The notes beneath the pieces were generated by a model. The model saw nothing but the letters and a program-made list of their open reading frames with translations. It was not told the DNA's origin and did no database searches. DNA of 64,000 bases from Streptomyces sp. WM4235. Its GTDB lineage: Bacteria; Actinomycetota; Actinomycetes; Streptomycetales; Streptomycetaceae. The stretch lies in the NCBI RefSeq assembly GCF_001279725.1, contig NZ_LGDE01000425.1, forward strand, positions 98,489 through 162,488. Reading direction: 5' to 3'. The position numbers were made by a program, and so were the translations under genes. Below are positions 35,338 through 43,993 of the stretch, in pieces; position 1 is the stretch's first letter; every line of letters starts with the position of its first letter.

Positions 35338-35358
35338 GCGGGGCGCTGGACGCCCCGC
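35338..35358 (-). terminator. hairpin between the TIGR03086 gene and the RNA-repair operon
   Basis: Eight-base perfect stem GCGGGGCG / CGCCCCGC with a 5-base loop, 37 bases downstream of the TIGR03086-type stop. It separates that gene from the repair operon on the same strand, so the operon should have its own promoter in the next 100 bases. Confidence 0.65.
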
Positions 35359-35394
35359 GCCGCGGCCCGTCTCCGGGGCTCCGGGGCCGCCCGT

Positions 35395-36030
35395 TCAGGG
35401 GCGGCGGCCCGCCCACGCCACGAGCCGGTCGATGGCGGGAGCGTCGGCGGCCACGTCCGTGACCGGACCGAAGGGGATCGGCCCGCCGCGCGCCTCGGCC
35501 GGCAGGACCCGCCGCACGAGCGTCAGCGCGCGTTCCACCAGGGACTCGTCCCACACCGGCCGCTGCCCGGTCGCGCGCGCCAGGTCCCAGGTGTGCACGG
35601 TCAGCTCGTGGCTGTACATGAGCGCACCGGCCGCCCCCGGCAACCGGCCCACGGGAAGCCGGAGTTCGCGCCCCAGGATCCCCGGGTCGGCCCACACGTC
35701 GGCGACCTCGCGAGCGGCGGACTCCCAGGCGCCGCCCCACGCCCCGTCGGCCAGTTCGTCGGCGAAGGACGGCACGCTGAAGGGGTCCTCGCCGCGCCCG
35801 ATCACCGCGATCCGCCGCACGACGGCGACGAGGTGGCTCGACAGCCGCCGGACGTCGAAGTCCTCGCACGGGGTCGGGGCGTCGTACTGGTCGGGGCGGA
35901 CGGCGGCGAGGGTGCGGCCGGCGAGTGCGATGGCCGTCGCGAGGTCGTCGCGCGGGTCGAGGGCATCGGCTGCCGGCGTGGCGGCCTTGGTGGAAGGGGA
36001 CTGCTCGAACGACGTGGTGTCTGTGGTCAT
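35395..36030 (-). CDS. TIGR03086-family (DinB-like) metal-binding protein
   Basis: 211 residues. After a short disordered start, DLATAIALAGRTLAAV and PTPCEDFDVRRLSSHL match the N-terminal helix and the conserved CEDW/F..H region of TIGR03086/mycothiol-dependent maleylpyruvate-isomerase-like proteins, with a second His in HELTVHTWDLARATG. The fold is a four-helix DinB bundle that may bind a metal and possibly act with mycothiol; activity not known. The ATG at 36030 is preferred to 36060. Divergent from the WYL regulator at 36093 across a 62-base gap with an inverted repeat. Confidence 0.85.
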   Translation of the reverse strand: MTTDTTSFEQSPSTKAATPAADALDPRDDLATAIALAGRTLAAVRPDQYDAPTPCEDFDVRRLSSHLVAVVRRIAVIGRGEDPFSVPSFADELADGAWGGAWESAAREVADVWADPGILGRELRLPVGRLPGAAGALMYSHELTVHTWDLARATGQRPVWDESLVERALTLVRRVLPAEARGGPIPFGPVTDVAADAPAIDRLVAWAGRRP

Positions 36031-36054
36031 GCACGCCATCCTGGTCATCAAAGT

Positions 36055-36069
36055 GGCCACCTTGTGGCC
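36055..36069. promoter_or_regulatory. inverted repeat between TIGR03086 gene and WYL regulator
   Basis: GGCCAC-CTT-GTGGCC is a 6-base-arm inverted repeat in the 62-base gap between two divergent genes, 23 bases before the WYL start. The same geometry as the 6658 operator suggests the WYL protein binds here. Confidence 0.5.
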
Positions 36070-36092
36070 TGTTTTTCGAGCACAATGAACCC

Positions 36093-37112
36093 ATGAAGGC
36101 TGACCGTCTGGTGGCGATCCTGCTGTTCCTCCAAGAGCGTGGTCGCGTCACCGTCTCCGAGGTGGCAGCGGAGTTGGAGACCTCCGAGCGCACCGCCCGT
36201 CGTGACCTGGAGGCGCTGGCCGCGTCCGGCGTGCCCGTCTACTCCCAGCGCGGCCGCGGCGGCGGCTGGTCGCTGGTGGGAGGGGCCCGCACCAACCTCA
36301 CCGGACTCACCGCCGACGAGACCCGGGCGCTCTTCCTCGCCACCGGCCCCCTCGCCGTCACACCCGAACTCCGCACCATGCTCCGCAAGTTGGTACGGGC
36401 CCTGCCCGCCACGCTGCGCGCGGACGCGGAGGCCGCCTCGCGTGCCGGCGTCACGGACACCACCGACTGGTCCCGCAACCCCGCCACGACGGACACCCGG
36501 CACCGCACCGCGCTCCAGGCCGCCGTCGTGGACGGGATCAGGGTCCGCCTCGGATACGAGGGAGTCGGCAAACCGGCGGGGGTCCGCGAGGTCGAGCCGC
36601 TCGGGCTCGTCTCCAAGGCGGGAGCGGAGTACCTGGTGGCCGGCACGGAGCGGGGCCTGCGCACCTTCCGGCTGAGCCGGATCGTCTCCGTCGAGCCGAC
36701 GGGCGAGCCGGTCGTCCGGCCGCCCGACTTCGACCTGGCCACGGCGTGGCGCGCGCTCGCCGAGACGATCGAGGGCGGGATGTACGCGGCCACGGCCCGG
36801 GCCCGCGTCGAACCGTCCGTCCTGCCCCTCCTCGGCCGACTGCTCGGCGGCCGACTGCGGGTCGGCGAGCCGCTGCCCGACGGCTGGACCGAGGTGTGGG
36901 TCGACGGTCCGGCGCCCCGGGCCATCGCCGCGAGCCTGGCCGGGCTCGGCGGACGCGTGGAGGTGCTGGAACCGCCCGAGGTGCGGCGGACGCTCGCCCG
37001 GACCGGCGCCGAACTCACCGCGCTGTACGCCGACGACGCACGGCCCCCGGGAGCCGACGGCGCCGAGGCCGACCCCGAGGACGACAGGCCCCCCGGGCGC
37101 CGCGTCGACTGA
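36093..37112 (+). CDS. WYL-domain HTH transcriptional regulator (second copy)
   Basis: 339 residues. HTH at 1-65 (MKADRLVAILLFLQERGRV, then TSERTARRDLEALAASG); a WYL domain at about 140-210 with GAEYLVAGTERGLRTFRLSRI; and a WCX extension to about 320 (VEVLEPPEVRRTLARTG) followed by an acidic disordered tail. It parallels the regulator at 6703 in domain order and in facing a small enzyme gene. It probably controls itself and the TIGR03086 gene. A link to the RNA-repair operon 0.9 kb away is possible because WYL proteins can respond to nucleic acid, but it is not shown by the sequence. Confidence 0.9.
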   Translation: MKADRLVAILLFLQERGRVTVSEVAAELETSERTARRDLEALAASGVPVYSQRGRGGGWSLVGGARTNLTGLTADETRALFLATGPLAVTPELRTMLRKLVRALPATLRADAEAASRAGVTDTTDWSRNPATTDTRHRTALQAAVVDGIRVRLGYEGVGKPAGVREVEPLGLVSKAGAEYLVAGTERGLRTFRLSRIVSVEPTGEPVVRPPDFDLATAWRALAETIEGGMYAATARARVEPSVLPLLGRLLGGRLRVGEPLPDGWTEVWVDGPAPRAIAASLAGLGGRVEVLEPPEVRRTLARTGAELTALYADDARPPGADGAEADPEDDRPPGRRVD

Positions 37113-37259
37113 CCGGGCCGCGCACCGCCACCCGCGCGCCCGGCAGCCGAACCCCCGCGCCGCGCGGCCGACCGTCGATGTGCTCGCCCGGGGCGCCGGC
37201 GATCGAACCCCGCGCCCGCGCCCGCGCCCGGCGAGCCGACCGCGCACCCGGGCCCGCGC

Positions 37260-37916
37260 TCAGTACCCGACCGTGAACCGGCGCCCCGCGTGCGCGTCCC
37301 GCTCGACCTCGTCCACCAGGGCGACGGCGTAGTCCTCCGTGGAGATCCGGCTCAGCCCCTCGGCGTCCACGATCAGGTCGTCGAGTCCGAGCCGGTACGT
37401 CCCCGTGCGTTCGCCCGGCGCGATCAGCGAGGCCGGGCTGAGGCTGGTCCAGTGGACCTCCTCCACCGGCACGGTGAGCAGGAAGTCGAGGGCTTCGCCA
37501 TGGGCGCGCATGACCGCCAGGACCGGCTCCGGGACGTCCTCCTGGTCCCAGACCTGCCGACCGCCGGCGGTGCGCAGCGAGCCCGCCCCGCCGACCGTGA
37601 CCAGCCGGGGCCTGGACGTCTCGTCGGTGCCCAGTGTCTGCACGCCGCCGATCAGGGACCTCGCGGCGGTCACGATGGCGCCCGCGTCCCCCGGACCCGG
37701 TCCGAAGGCACTCACCACCACGTCGTGCCCCTCGGCGGCCTCGGCCACCGACGACGGGTCGAGGACGTCGCCGCGCGTCACCGCCGCACCGTCCGGGTCG
37801 GGGAGCCGCTCCGGGTCCCGTACCACCGCGGTGACCTGGTGACCGCGGCCGAGTGCCTCGTGCAGCACCCGACCGCCGATGGTGCCGGTCGCGCCGAACA
37901 GGGCGATCCTGGCCAT
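37260..37916 (-). CDS. NAD(P)-binding SDR-like protein (YwnB/NmrA type)
   Basis: 218 residues. The N-terminal dinucleotide motif GATGTIGGRVLHEALGRGH, a VVSAFGPG loop, and LVTVGGAGSLR match atypical SDR epimerase/NmrA-like proteins. A canonical YxxxK is not evident, so it may be a redox sensor or a flavin-type reductase rather than a dehydrogenase. Length fits the YwnB/DUF subgroup. It stands alone, 147 bases downstream of the WYL gene and transcribed towards it. Confidence 0.85.
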   Translation of the reverse strand: MARIALFGATGTIGGRVLHEALGRGHQVTAVVRDPERLPDPDGAAVTRGDVLDPSSVAEAAEGHDVVVSAFGPGPGDAGAIVTAARSLIGGVQTLGTDETSRPRLVTVGGAGSLRTAGGRQVWDQEDVPEPVLAVMRAHGEALDFLLTVPVEEVHWTSLSPASLIAPGERTGTYRLGLDDLIVDAEGLSRISTEDYAVALVDEVERDAHAGRRFTVGY

Positions 37917-38125
37917 GCCCGCTCCCTGGGTTCAGGGGCCCCGTGCGGGCCCGCCCCGCCCATGAAACCGAACCCGTCAGGCCCGGCCCGGAAGCCGGGC
38001 CGGAGCCAGTCGGATGACGCGCCGCCGACGGGGTGACGCGACGGCCCCGCCGAACCGCGCCCCGCCGACTCCCGGCCCGTCGACTCCCGCGCGGGCGACC
38101 CCCGGCCCCACCGAACGGCGCCGGG

Positions 38126-39610
38126 TCAGCCCGAGACCGCCTGGACCGGTACCGCCGCGGCCAGCCGTCCGCCCGCCGGGAAGTGCAGCCGGTCCAGCCT
38201 CGCCGAGTACGGCCACTCGCGGGCCCGGTGGAAGCACAGGTCGCTCGGCAGCGGGACCTCCCGCAGGTCGGCGGCGTACGCCCCGTCCGGCAGCTCCGCC
38301 ACGGCCGCCGCGAGCAGCGGATCCGTCGAGCCCGCCCACTCCGAGACCGGGGTCGGACGCGGCCACGGTTCACCGGTGTTGGGGAACAGCCACTGCGTCA
38401 CGCCGGCGATCCGCGCCGCGAAGTCAGGCCCGCCGGCGGCCCGGCGCACCCGCCGGACGAGGTCCAGCAGCAGGTCGGCGGGAGACTCCGCGAGGAGTTT
38501 CACCTCGGGGTATCTCCGGAGCGCGGCCGGGTCGGCGGGCACGGAGACCGCGTACCCCCACTGCCCGGCCTCGGGGTCGATCCGGATCTGGACGAGGGCG
38601 CCGCCCCGCCCGTACCGCACGCCGGCCAGCGGCCAGTACGTTCCGTCGCCGCCCAGCATCCGGTGCAGTTCGGGATCCACGCCGAGGGCGTCGCCGCCCG
38701 GCCGCAGCCACAGCGTGGGCAGGCCCGTGACGGTCACCGAGCCGAACTCGCGGAGCACCACCCGGACGTCCTCGGGGACGGGTACCGGCCAGCCGTCCAT
38801 GACGGAGTCCGCGCTCCCCGGTTCGAGTGCGACGTACGAGGGGAACTCCGCCGCCAAGGCGCGCAGTTCCGCGACCGCGCGGTGCGGGGCGTCCTCGGGC
38901 GACGCGTGCCGGCGCACCGGACGGCCCAGGAAGTCCCCGCTCACCACACTGTGCAGGAGGAGCACCCGGCCGTCGCCCACCAGCCGGAACCGCACGTCGC
39001 TGCCGCTGGTGTCGGCGGTGCCGTGGAGGGTGGAGAAGTACGGTTCCCAGCCCACCCCGCAGGGGTACGCGGGCAGGGCCCGCAGGTCGACGAGGTCGGT
39101 GAGCGGGTCCCCGCCACCGACCAGGGCGGCGAGTTCGGAGTCCGGGCCCTCCGCCACCGCGACGCTGGGGACGGCCTTCACGAACGTCCCGGGTACGGGT
39201 CGCTCGGCGCCCTCCGCGAGCCGCTCGGCGAAGCCGGTCAGCCACCGTACGAACTCCGGGGCCTCGACGGTGACCTCCGGGTCGTCGGCCCGGTGCGGGA
39301 ACACCGCCACCACCGGACCCCAGTCGCCGGTCCCGGCCCCCACGATCAGCGAGCCCTCTCCGTAGTCCAGGTCTCCCAGGGTCCAGTGGCCGTCGGTGAA
39401 CACCTGGCGGCCGCGCGGCCCGAAGACGAACTCGCTCTCCCCGGTCCGCACCCCGCCGATCTCCCGCAGCACGGCTCGCAGCGCCTCGGGCACCTCGACC
39501 CGCCAGGCGTCCATCTCGGAGTCGGTGAACCCGTCGAGGACCTCCACCTCGCCCGCCCGCTCCCGCGCCAGTTCCCGCAACGCGCCGACCACCGCTGCCG
39601 AGTCGGTCAT
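38126..39610 (-). CDS. SMI1/KNR4 (SUKH) protein with two related domains
   Basis: 494 residues. Two halves share the SUKH pattern: residues near 30-115 (MDAWRVEVPEALRAVLREIG, with WTLGDLDYGEGSLIVG) and near 285-400 (MDGWPVPVPEDVRVVLREFG, with WPLAGVRYGRGGALVQI). The centre links them through a loop region (FSTLHGTADTSGS). SUKH proteins include immunity proteins against contact-dependent toxins and general housekeeping adaptors. No toxin gene is visible beside it. The gene ends near 38126 and its ATG at 39610 lies 80 bases past the end of the next upstream lipoprotein gene. Role undetermined. Confidence 0.8.
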   Translation of the reverse strand: MTDSAAVVGALRELARERAGEVEVLDGFTDSEMDAWRVEVPEALRAVLREIGGVRTGESEFVFGPRGRQVFTDGHWTLGDLDYGEGSLIVGAGTGDWGPVVAVFPHRADDPEVTVEAPEFVRWLTGFAERLAEGAERPVPGTFVKAVPSVAVAEGPDSELAALVGGGDPLTDLVDLRALPAYPCGVGWEPYFSTLHGTADTSGSDVRFRLVGDGRVLLLHSVVSGDFLGRPVRRHASPEDAPHRAVAELRALAAEFPSYVALEPGSADSVMDGWPVPVPEDVRVVLREFGSVTVTGLPTLWLRPGGDALGVDPELHRMLGGDGTYWPLAGVRYGRGGALVQIRIDPEAGQWGYAVSVPADPAALRRYPEVKLLAESPADLLLDLVRRVRRAAGGPDFAARIAGVTQWLFPNTGEPWPRPTPVSEWAGSTDPLLAAAVAELPDGAYAADLREVPLPSDLCFHRAREWPYSARLDRLHFPAGGRLAAAVPVQAVSG

Positions 39611-39690
39611 GCCCCACACTCCCCGTGTCGTCCACCCGCCGGCCCCGCTGCCCGACGACGTCGTCCCGAGGCTATGCGCCCGCACTGTCA

Positions 39691-40197
39691 TCAGCGGCAC
39701 AGGGCCACGATGGACGGTGACACCGTCCCCTTGGCCGCCGCGCACAGCGGCGCCATGTCGTACGAGCGCCTCGGCGCCGGCCGGGCTCCGGGCCGTACGG
39801 ACTCCCGCCCGCGGGGCTTGGCGGCGGGCGCGCGGTGCGCCGGGCGGGCCGGCGCGACGGGCGCGGCGTGCCGCGGTACCCGCCCCGTGCGTCGCGCCGG
39901 GGCCGCCGGCCCGGGGGCCGTGCGCGGCGGCGCGGCCCGCCCGGGGCCGGCCGGCCGCGGCGCAGGGGCGGTGTCCGGTGCCGCCGTGGCGGGCGGGGCC
40001 GGCTCGGAAGGAGCGGGGAGGATCCGCAACGGCCATGCCTCCACGACCTGTTGCGGGGGAGCGGGGGTCGCGGCGGACACCGGCGGGGGCGTCGTTCCGG
40101 TGGTGTCCGTCGGCCGTACCGTCACGCACCCGGCGGTCAATGCGAGCGCGAGTACGACGAGGGCCAGGGGCACGGGCGGAATCCGGCGCGGCTGCAT
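39691..40197 (-). CDS. lipoprotein with Pro/Ala-rich body and Cys-pair C-terminus (paralogue B)
   Basis: 168 residues. The lipobox places Cys24 in ALALTAGC. A disordered Pro/Ala/Arg-rich body leads to the C-terminal LCAAAKGTVSPSIVALCR, nearly identical to the end of the protein at 10327-10812. The DNA also shares a block containing CCACGATGGACGGTG near the 3' end and a similar GCAGGGTGG context before the start. This marks a duplicated family whose conserved part is the last ~20 residues. It lies between the SUKH gene and the VanW gene on one strand, so an envelope role beside VanW is plausible but unproven. Confidence 0.75.
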   Translation of the reverse strand: MQPRRIPPVPLALVVLALALTAGCVTVRPTDTTGTTPPPVSAATPAPPQQVVEAWPLRILPAPSEPAPPATAAPDTAPAPRPAGPGRAAPPRTAPGPAAPARRTGRVPRHAAPVAPARPAHRAPAAKPRGRESVRPGARPAPRRSYDMAPLCAAAKGTVSPSIVALCR

Positions 40198-40283
40198 CCG
40201 CCCACCCTGCCGTACCCGTGCCCCGTCCCGCGCCCGACGTCACACGGACGGGTGAGCGAGCCGCGCGGACCGGCGGAGGTCGC

Positions 40284-42026
40284 TCAGGCCCCGCAGGTGA
40301 CGGCGTCGCGCGGCGTGTAGCGGGTCTTCATCGTCTCGCGCCTGACCTCCTGGCCGCCCTTCACGAAGATCCGGTCGACGGCCACGTCGAAGCCCTCCAG
40401 CGGGGTCTGGGTCTCGCACTTGGGGCCGCTGCCGGTGCGGGAGGCCGGCGCCTTGACGTTGGTGCGCGGGCCCTTGACCGCCTTGACCTCGTCGTACTTC
40501 CCGGTGCCGAGGAAGGTGACGGTGACAGAGGTGTCGGTGGCCGTCGCCTGGATGTACAGGGCCCGGCCCGTGTCGTTGGCGAAGCGCAGGTCCAGGCTGC
40601 CCCAGGCGACCGTGGCCTCGCGGCCCTCGGGGTAGCGCTCGATGTAGAAGGAGTGCGCCCCGTATTCGAGGGGTTTGACGCCGGCGAAGAACATCGCGTT
40701 GAAGACGGTGGTGGCCACGGCCGAGACCCCGCCGCCCGCGGCCTTCTCGTACACACCATTGTTGATCATGAGGCCGTCGACGAAGCCGTTCTCCTTCGTC
40801 CGCTCGCCGACCCGCCGGTTGAAGCTCCACGTCTCGTCGGGCAGCACCACCGAACCGTTGATCAGCTCGGCGGCCCGGCCTATGTTCGTGGTCCGGTACG
40901 GGGCCCGCTCGAACGGGACGGTGAAGGTGGACACCTGCTCCGTGATGCCGAGTTCGCGCACCGACTCCCGCGTGAGCCGCGGCCGGACCGACTCGGTGGC
41001 GACCTCTCCGGTGCGGGCGGCGGCCCCGGCTCCGGTCAGCAGCGGCAACACGGCCTTGCCCAGCGTGGCCTCGGTGACCTGGCGGCCCGGTTTCCCGTCC
41101 TCGACGACGGTGACCCGGCCGTCGTCCACCCGGAGTTTCGCCTCGACGGGGCCCCGGGTGGCCTGCCGCAGGGGTCCGCCGAGGGCGGGAGCGGCGAGCA
41201 GTGCCTTCGCGTCCAGGCGGGGGGCCAGTCGGCCCCGGCCGTCGTCCTTCAGCGTCAGGTGCCTGCCCAGCAGGGTGGGGGACACCGATATGCGCCTGCC
41301 TTCGACGGTGAGGGTGACCGGCGCCGACACGGCCGGTCGCGCGAACTCCTTCAGCGCGCGGTCCGTTTCCTGTCGGCCGACGCGCGGTTCGGTCGTGCGG
41401 ACCGGCAGTTCCACGGGCTTGCCGGCGGCCGTGGGGTACGCGGCGCGCAGCGCGTCCAGGGACCGGTCGGCGTCCACGGCGATGCCCGTGACCGGGGCGA
41501 CCGCCTCGGCCAGGCCCTTCTCGAAGGTGACGGAGCCCTCGCGGGCCGCGCGCCCGCTCTTCTCGCCCACCCGGTCGAGGGCGGCACGGGCCGTCTTCTC
41601 GTCGAGGCCGACCACCGGCCGTACGTCGGGGTCGCCCGAGGCGAAGAGGCGTCCGATCGCGGTCAGCGGGTCCGAGCCGGAGCGCGCGGCGCGCTCGACG
41701 GTCGCGGCGGTGTCCAGGGAGAGGCCGAGGGCGCCCGGGGCGAGGCGTTCGGAGCGTTCCCCGACGCGCAGGACGACCGGTGCCGCGGCGTCCGGGCCGA
41801 GTTCACGGTCCAGGGCCCGCCGGGCCTCGGCCCGGCTCATTCCGCCCAGGTCGACCCCGCGCACCTTCGTGCCCGCGGCGATGTCGCTTCCGGTCAGGAG
41901 GAGTCCGGCGACGTACAGGCCGCCGAAGCCGAGCACCGCGACGCCGCCCGCGACACCCGCGACGACCGGTGCGGTCCACCGCATCCCGTCGGCCGTTCCG
42001 GTGTCGGTACGGGAAGCGCGTCGCAT
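40284..42026 (-). CDS. VanW-family membrane-anchored protein with peptidoglycan-binding repeats
   Basis: 580 residues. One membrane anchor (about 18-44, APVVAGVAGGVAVLGFGGLYVAG) precedes repeated YoaR-like domains (about 55-320; GVDLGGMSRAEARRAL recurs in degenerate form) and a VanW domain (about 380-520: GERTKENGFVDGLMINNGVYEKA-type region with GGGVSAVATTVFNAMFFAG). VanW proteins occur in glycopeptide-resistance loci and in many actinomycetes; the biochemical function is unknown, with wall modification or polymer binding suggested. GAGGAG precedes the ATG at 42026. It is divergent from the Nudix gene across an AT-rich 229-base gap. Confidence 0.88.
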   Translation of the reverse strand: MRRASRTDTGTADGMRWTAPVVAGVAGGVAVLGFGGLYVAGLLLTGSDIAAGTKVRGVDLGGMSRAEARRALDRELGPDAAAPVVLRVGERSERLAPGALGLSLDTAATVERAARSGSDPLTAIGRLFASGDPDVRPVVGLDEKTARAALDRVGEKSGRAAREGSVTFEKGLAEAVAPVTGIAVDADRSLDALRAAYPTAAGKPVELPVRTTEPRVGRQETDRALKEFARPAVSAPVTLTVEGRRISVSPTLLGRHLTLKDDGRGRLAPRLDAKALLAAPALGGPLRQATRGPVEAKLRVDDGRVTVVEDGKPGRQVTEATLGKAVLPLLTGAGAAARTGEVATESVRPRLTRESVRELGITEQVSTFTVPFERAPYRTTNIGRAAELINGSVVLPDETWSFNRRVGERTKENGFVDGLMINNGVYEKAAGGGVSAVATTVFNAMFFAGVKPLEYGAHSFYIERYPEGREATVAWGSLDLRFANDTGRALYIQATATDTSVTVTFLGTGKYDEVKAVKGPRTNVKAPASRTGSGPKCETQTPLEGFDVAVDRIFVKGGQEVRRETMKTRYTPRDAVTCGA

Positions 42027-42138
42027 GTCGGCTGGTTCTCCTCGATCCGGTGAAGTGGTCGGACCGGCGGCTTTCACACGGCCGGTCCGCACGACGGAAG
42101 CTATCAAGATCGACATAATCAGGTAATAAGAAGGTATG

Positions 42139-42157
42139 GATTCGGTAAAGCCGAATC
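42139..42157. promoter_or_regulatory. hairpin in an AT-rich divergent promoter region
   Basis: GATTCGG-TAAAG-CCGAATC, a 7-base perfect inverted repeat, lies in the AT-rich gap between VanW (start 42026) and Nudix (start 42256) genes. The surrounding AT-rich bases (about 42095-42140) could carry the -10 elements of both promoters. Identity of any binder is unknown. Confidence 0.4.
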
Positions 42158-42255
42158 GAGCCATCCGGCAGGCCGGGGTGTCGGGGCGTCGTAACCCGGG
42201 GGCCACGCCCGCTGTTGCACAACCGGCGGGTCCACCCACGGTGAACGGAGTTCCA

Positions 42256-43263
42256 ATGCCGCAGCTGACCGATGACGCCGAGCGCGCGGGTACCTGGATG
42301 ACACCGGCGGAGTACGGGGCCTCGCGCGCCACGCTCTGGACCGCGGCCGTCGTGCTCGTCACCGACCCCGACGGCCGGATCCTCCTCCAGACCGTCGACT
42401 ACCGCCCCGACCGGCTGCTGCCCGGCGGCGCCGTCGACGCCGGGGAATCGCCGGCCGCCGCGGCCGCCCGCGAGATGCGCGAGGAACTCGGGGTCGAGGG
42501 CCGCTATCCGCAGGGGCTCGCCGTGGACTGGGTCCCCGCCGACACCCCCGGCTTCCCCGCCGAGATGCGCTTCCCCGGCGAGATCCTCCACGTGTACGAC
42601 GGCGGTACCTGGAGCCCCGAGCGCATCGGGTCCGTCCGCCTCCCGGCCCAGGAGATCACCGGCATCGAGTTCGCCGAACCGGCCGACCTGCCCGCCCTGA
42701 TGGACGCGGGTGACGCCCGCCGCGCCCTGTCCGCCCTGCGGGCCCGCGTCAGTGGCGGCGGCCCCGCGCTGTTGGAGGCGGGCCGCCCCACCAACCCCAC
42801 GGCGCTGGACCGGCTCGGCGTGCTGCGCACCCGCCGGATCCCGGAGCACGGAACCTGGCACCGCGGCCCGGTCCCCGCCGGCCTGCCGGTGCGCGACCGG
42901 GCCGGTTGGCTGTTCGCGCCCGACGGCCGGGTCCTGCTGCTGATCGCCCGGGCGACCGGTGCGGCCCACCTGCCGACCCCGGAGGCCGAACCCACCGCGG
43001 GGCCGGTCCCGATCGGGTACCGGTACGACGGCCAGGGCGCCCACGCCCGCGGCGCGGCCCGCCTCACGGCCGTGCTCCCGAGCCGTGACCCGGCGTACGC
43101 CCGCCTCCTGGCCACGCCCGAACAGGTCCGCGAGCTCAGCGACTGGGGCCCCGCCGGCCACGAGGAACTCGCCGCCGTGCACGCCGCCCGCACCCACCTC
43201 TGCCTCCCCGTCCCGCCCCGCACCCCGCCCACGGAACTTCCCCCGGAGGGCGCCCGTTGGTGA
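42256..43263 (+). CDS. Nudix hydrolase with C-terminal extension
   Basis: 335 residues. The Nudix box lies at about 55-80 (GGAVDAGESPAAAAAREMREEL), complete with the catalytic Glu residues. The N-terminal strand motif DPDGRILLQTVDYRPDRLLPGG is typical of Nudix proteins. Residues about 180-335 form a second domain (LFAPDGRVLLLIARATGAAHLPTPEAEP) that looks like a degenerate second Nudix-type fold lacking the box. It would hydrolyse a nucleoside diphosphate derivative; substrate unknown. The ATG at 42256 has a GGAG site. It is followed by an SRPBCC gene 62 bases later. Confidence 0.85.
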   Translation: MPQLTDDAERAGTWMTPAEYGASRATLWTAAVVLVTDPDGRILLQTVDYRPDRLLPGGAVDAGESPAAAAAREMREELGVEGRYPQGLAVDWVPADTPGFPAEMRFPGEILHVYDGGTWSPERIGSVRLPAQEITGIEFAEPADLPALMDAGDARRALSALRARVSGGGPALLEAGRPTNPTALDRLGVLRTRRIPEHGTWHRGPVPAGLPVRDRAGWLFAPDGRVLLLIARATGAAHLPTPEAEPTAGPVPIGYRYDGQGAHARGAARLTAVLPSRDPAYARLLATPEQVRELSDWGPAGHEELAAVHAARTHLCLPVPPRTPPTELPPEGARW

Positions 43264-43325
43264 CCGCCCGGCCGCGGGCCCGGGAAATCCGCCCCCAACG
43301 GTGCGCGGTCCCCCAGCATGGGGAC

Positions 43326-43856
43326 ATGAGCGACAGTGCGATCACCTACACCCTCTACATCCAGGCCGACCCCGACCGGGTCTGGCAGGCCCTCACGGAG
43401 CCGGCCCTGACCCGCCGCTACTGGGGCCTCAGTTTCGAGACCGACTGGGCGGTGGGCTCGACGATGGACTGGATCGAGCGAGGTGCCCGCACCAGCGATC
43501 CGGCCCAGGTCGTCCTCGACTGCGTGCCGAACCGCCGGCTCTCCTACACCTGGCACACCTTCACCCCGCAGTGGGCCGCCTCGGTGGGCGTCGGGGAGGA
43601 ACTGCGGGCCGAGTTGGCCGGCGAGCCGCGCACGGAGGTCGCGTACGAGATCGAGCCGGTCGGGGACACCCTCGCGCGACTGACCATCCGCCACGAGGGC
43701 TTCGTACCGGGCGGCACCCTCATCGGCATGTGCGGCCGGGCCTGGCCGATGCTCGCCTCCAGCCTCAAGACCCTGCTGGAGACGGGAGCGCCGCTGCCCG
43801 AGCCGGGACACGAGGGCGGGCAGGGAGCCGGGGGACACGAGGTCCACGAACGCTGA
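43326..43856 (+). CDS. SRPBCC/AHSA1 domain protein
   Basis: 176 residues. The START-like SRPBCC fold is evident from SDSAITYTLYIQADPDRVWQ, LTEPALTRRYWG and the end (LASSLKTLLETG). AHSA1-type domains bind hydrophobic ligands or chaperone clients. In this small form it is often an orphan protein next to an ArsR regulator; no such regulator is present here. The C-terminal tail (about 155-176) is disordered. Function cannot be stated. Confidence 0.85.
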   Translation: MSDSAITYTLYIQADPDRVWQALTEPALTRRYWGLSFETDWAVGSTMDWIERGARTSDPAQVVLDCVPNRRLSYTWHTFTPQWAASVGVGEELRAELAGEPRTEVAYEIEPVGDTLARLTIRHEGFVPGGTLIGMCGRAWPMLASSLKTLLETGAPLPEPGHEGGQGAGGHEVHER

Positions 43857-43993
43857 CCGGGCGCCGGGACCGGAAACGCGGACGGGTCGACGTCGGGCGC
43901 CCCGACCCGACCCGCTTGTGGTGCCCCTGACATGATCTCCGTCAAGTCGTTCCACCGACAACAGGTCTGACGGGCCGGAGAGCGAGTACGACC

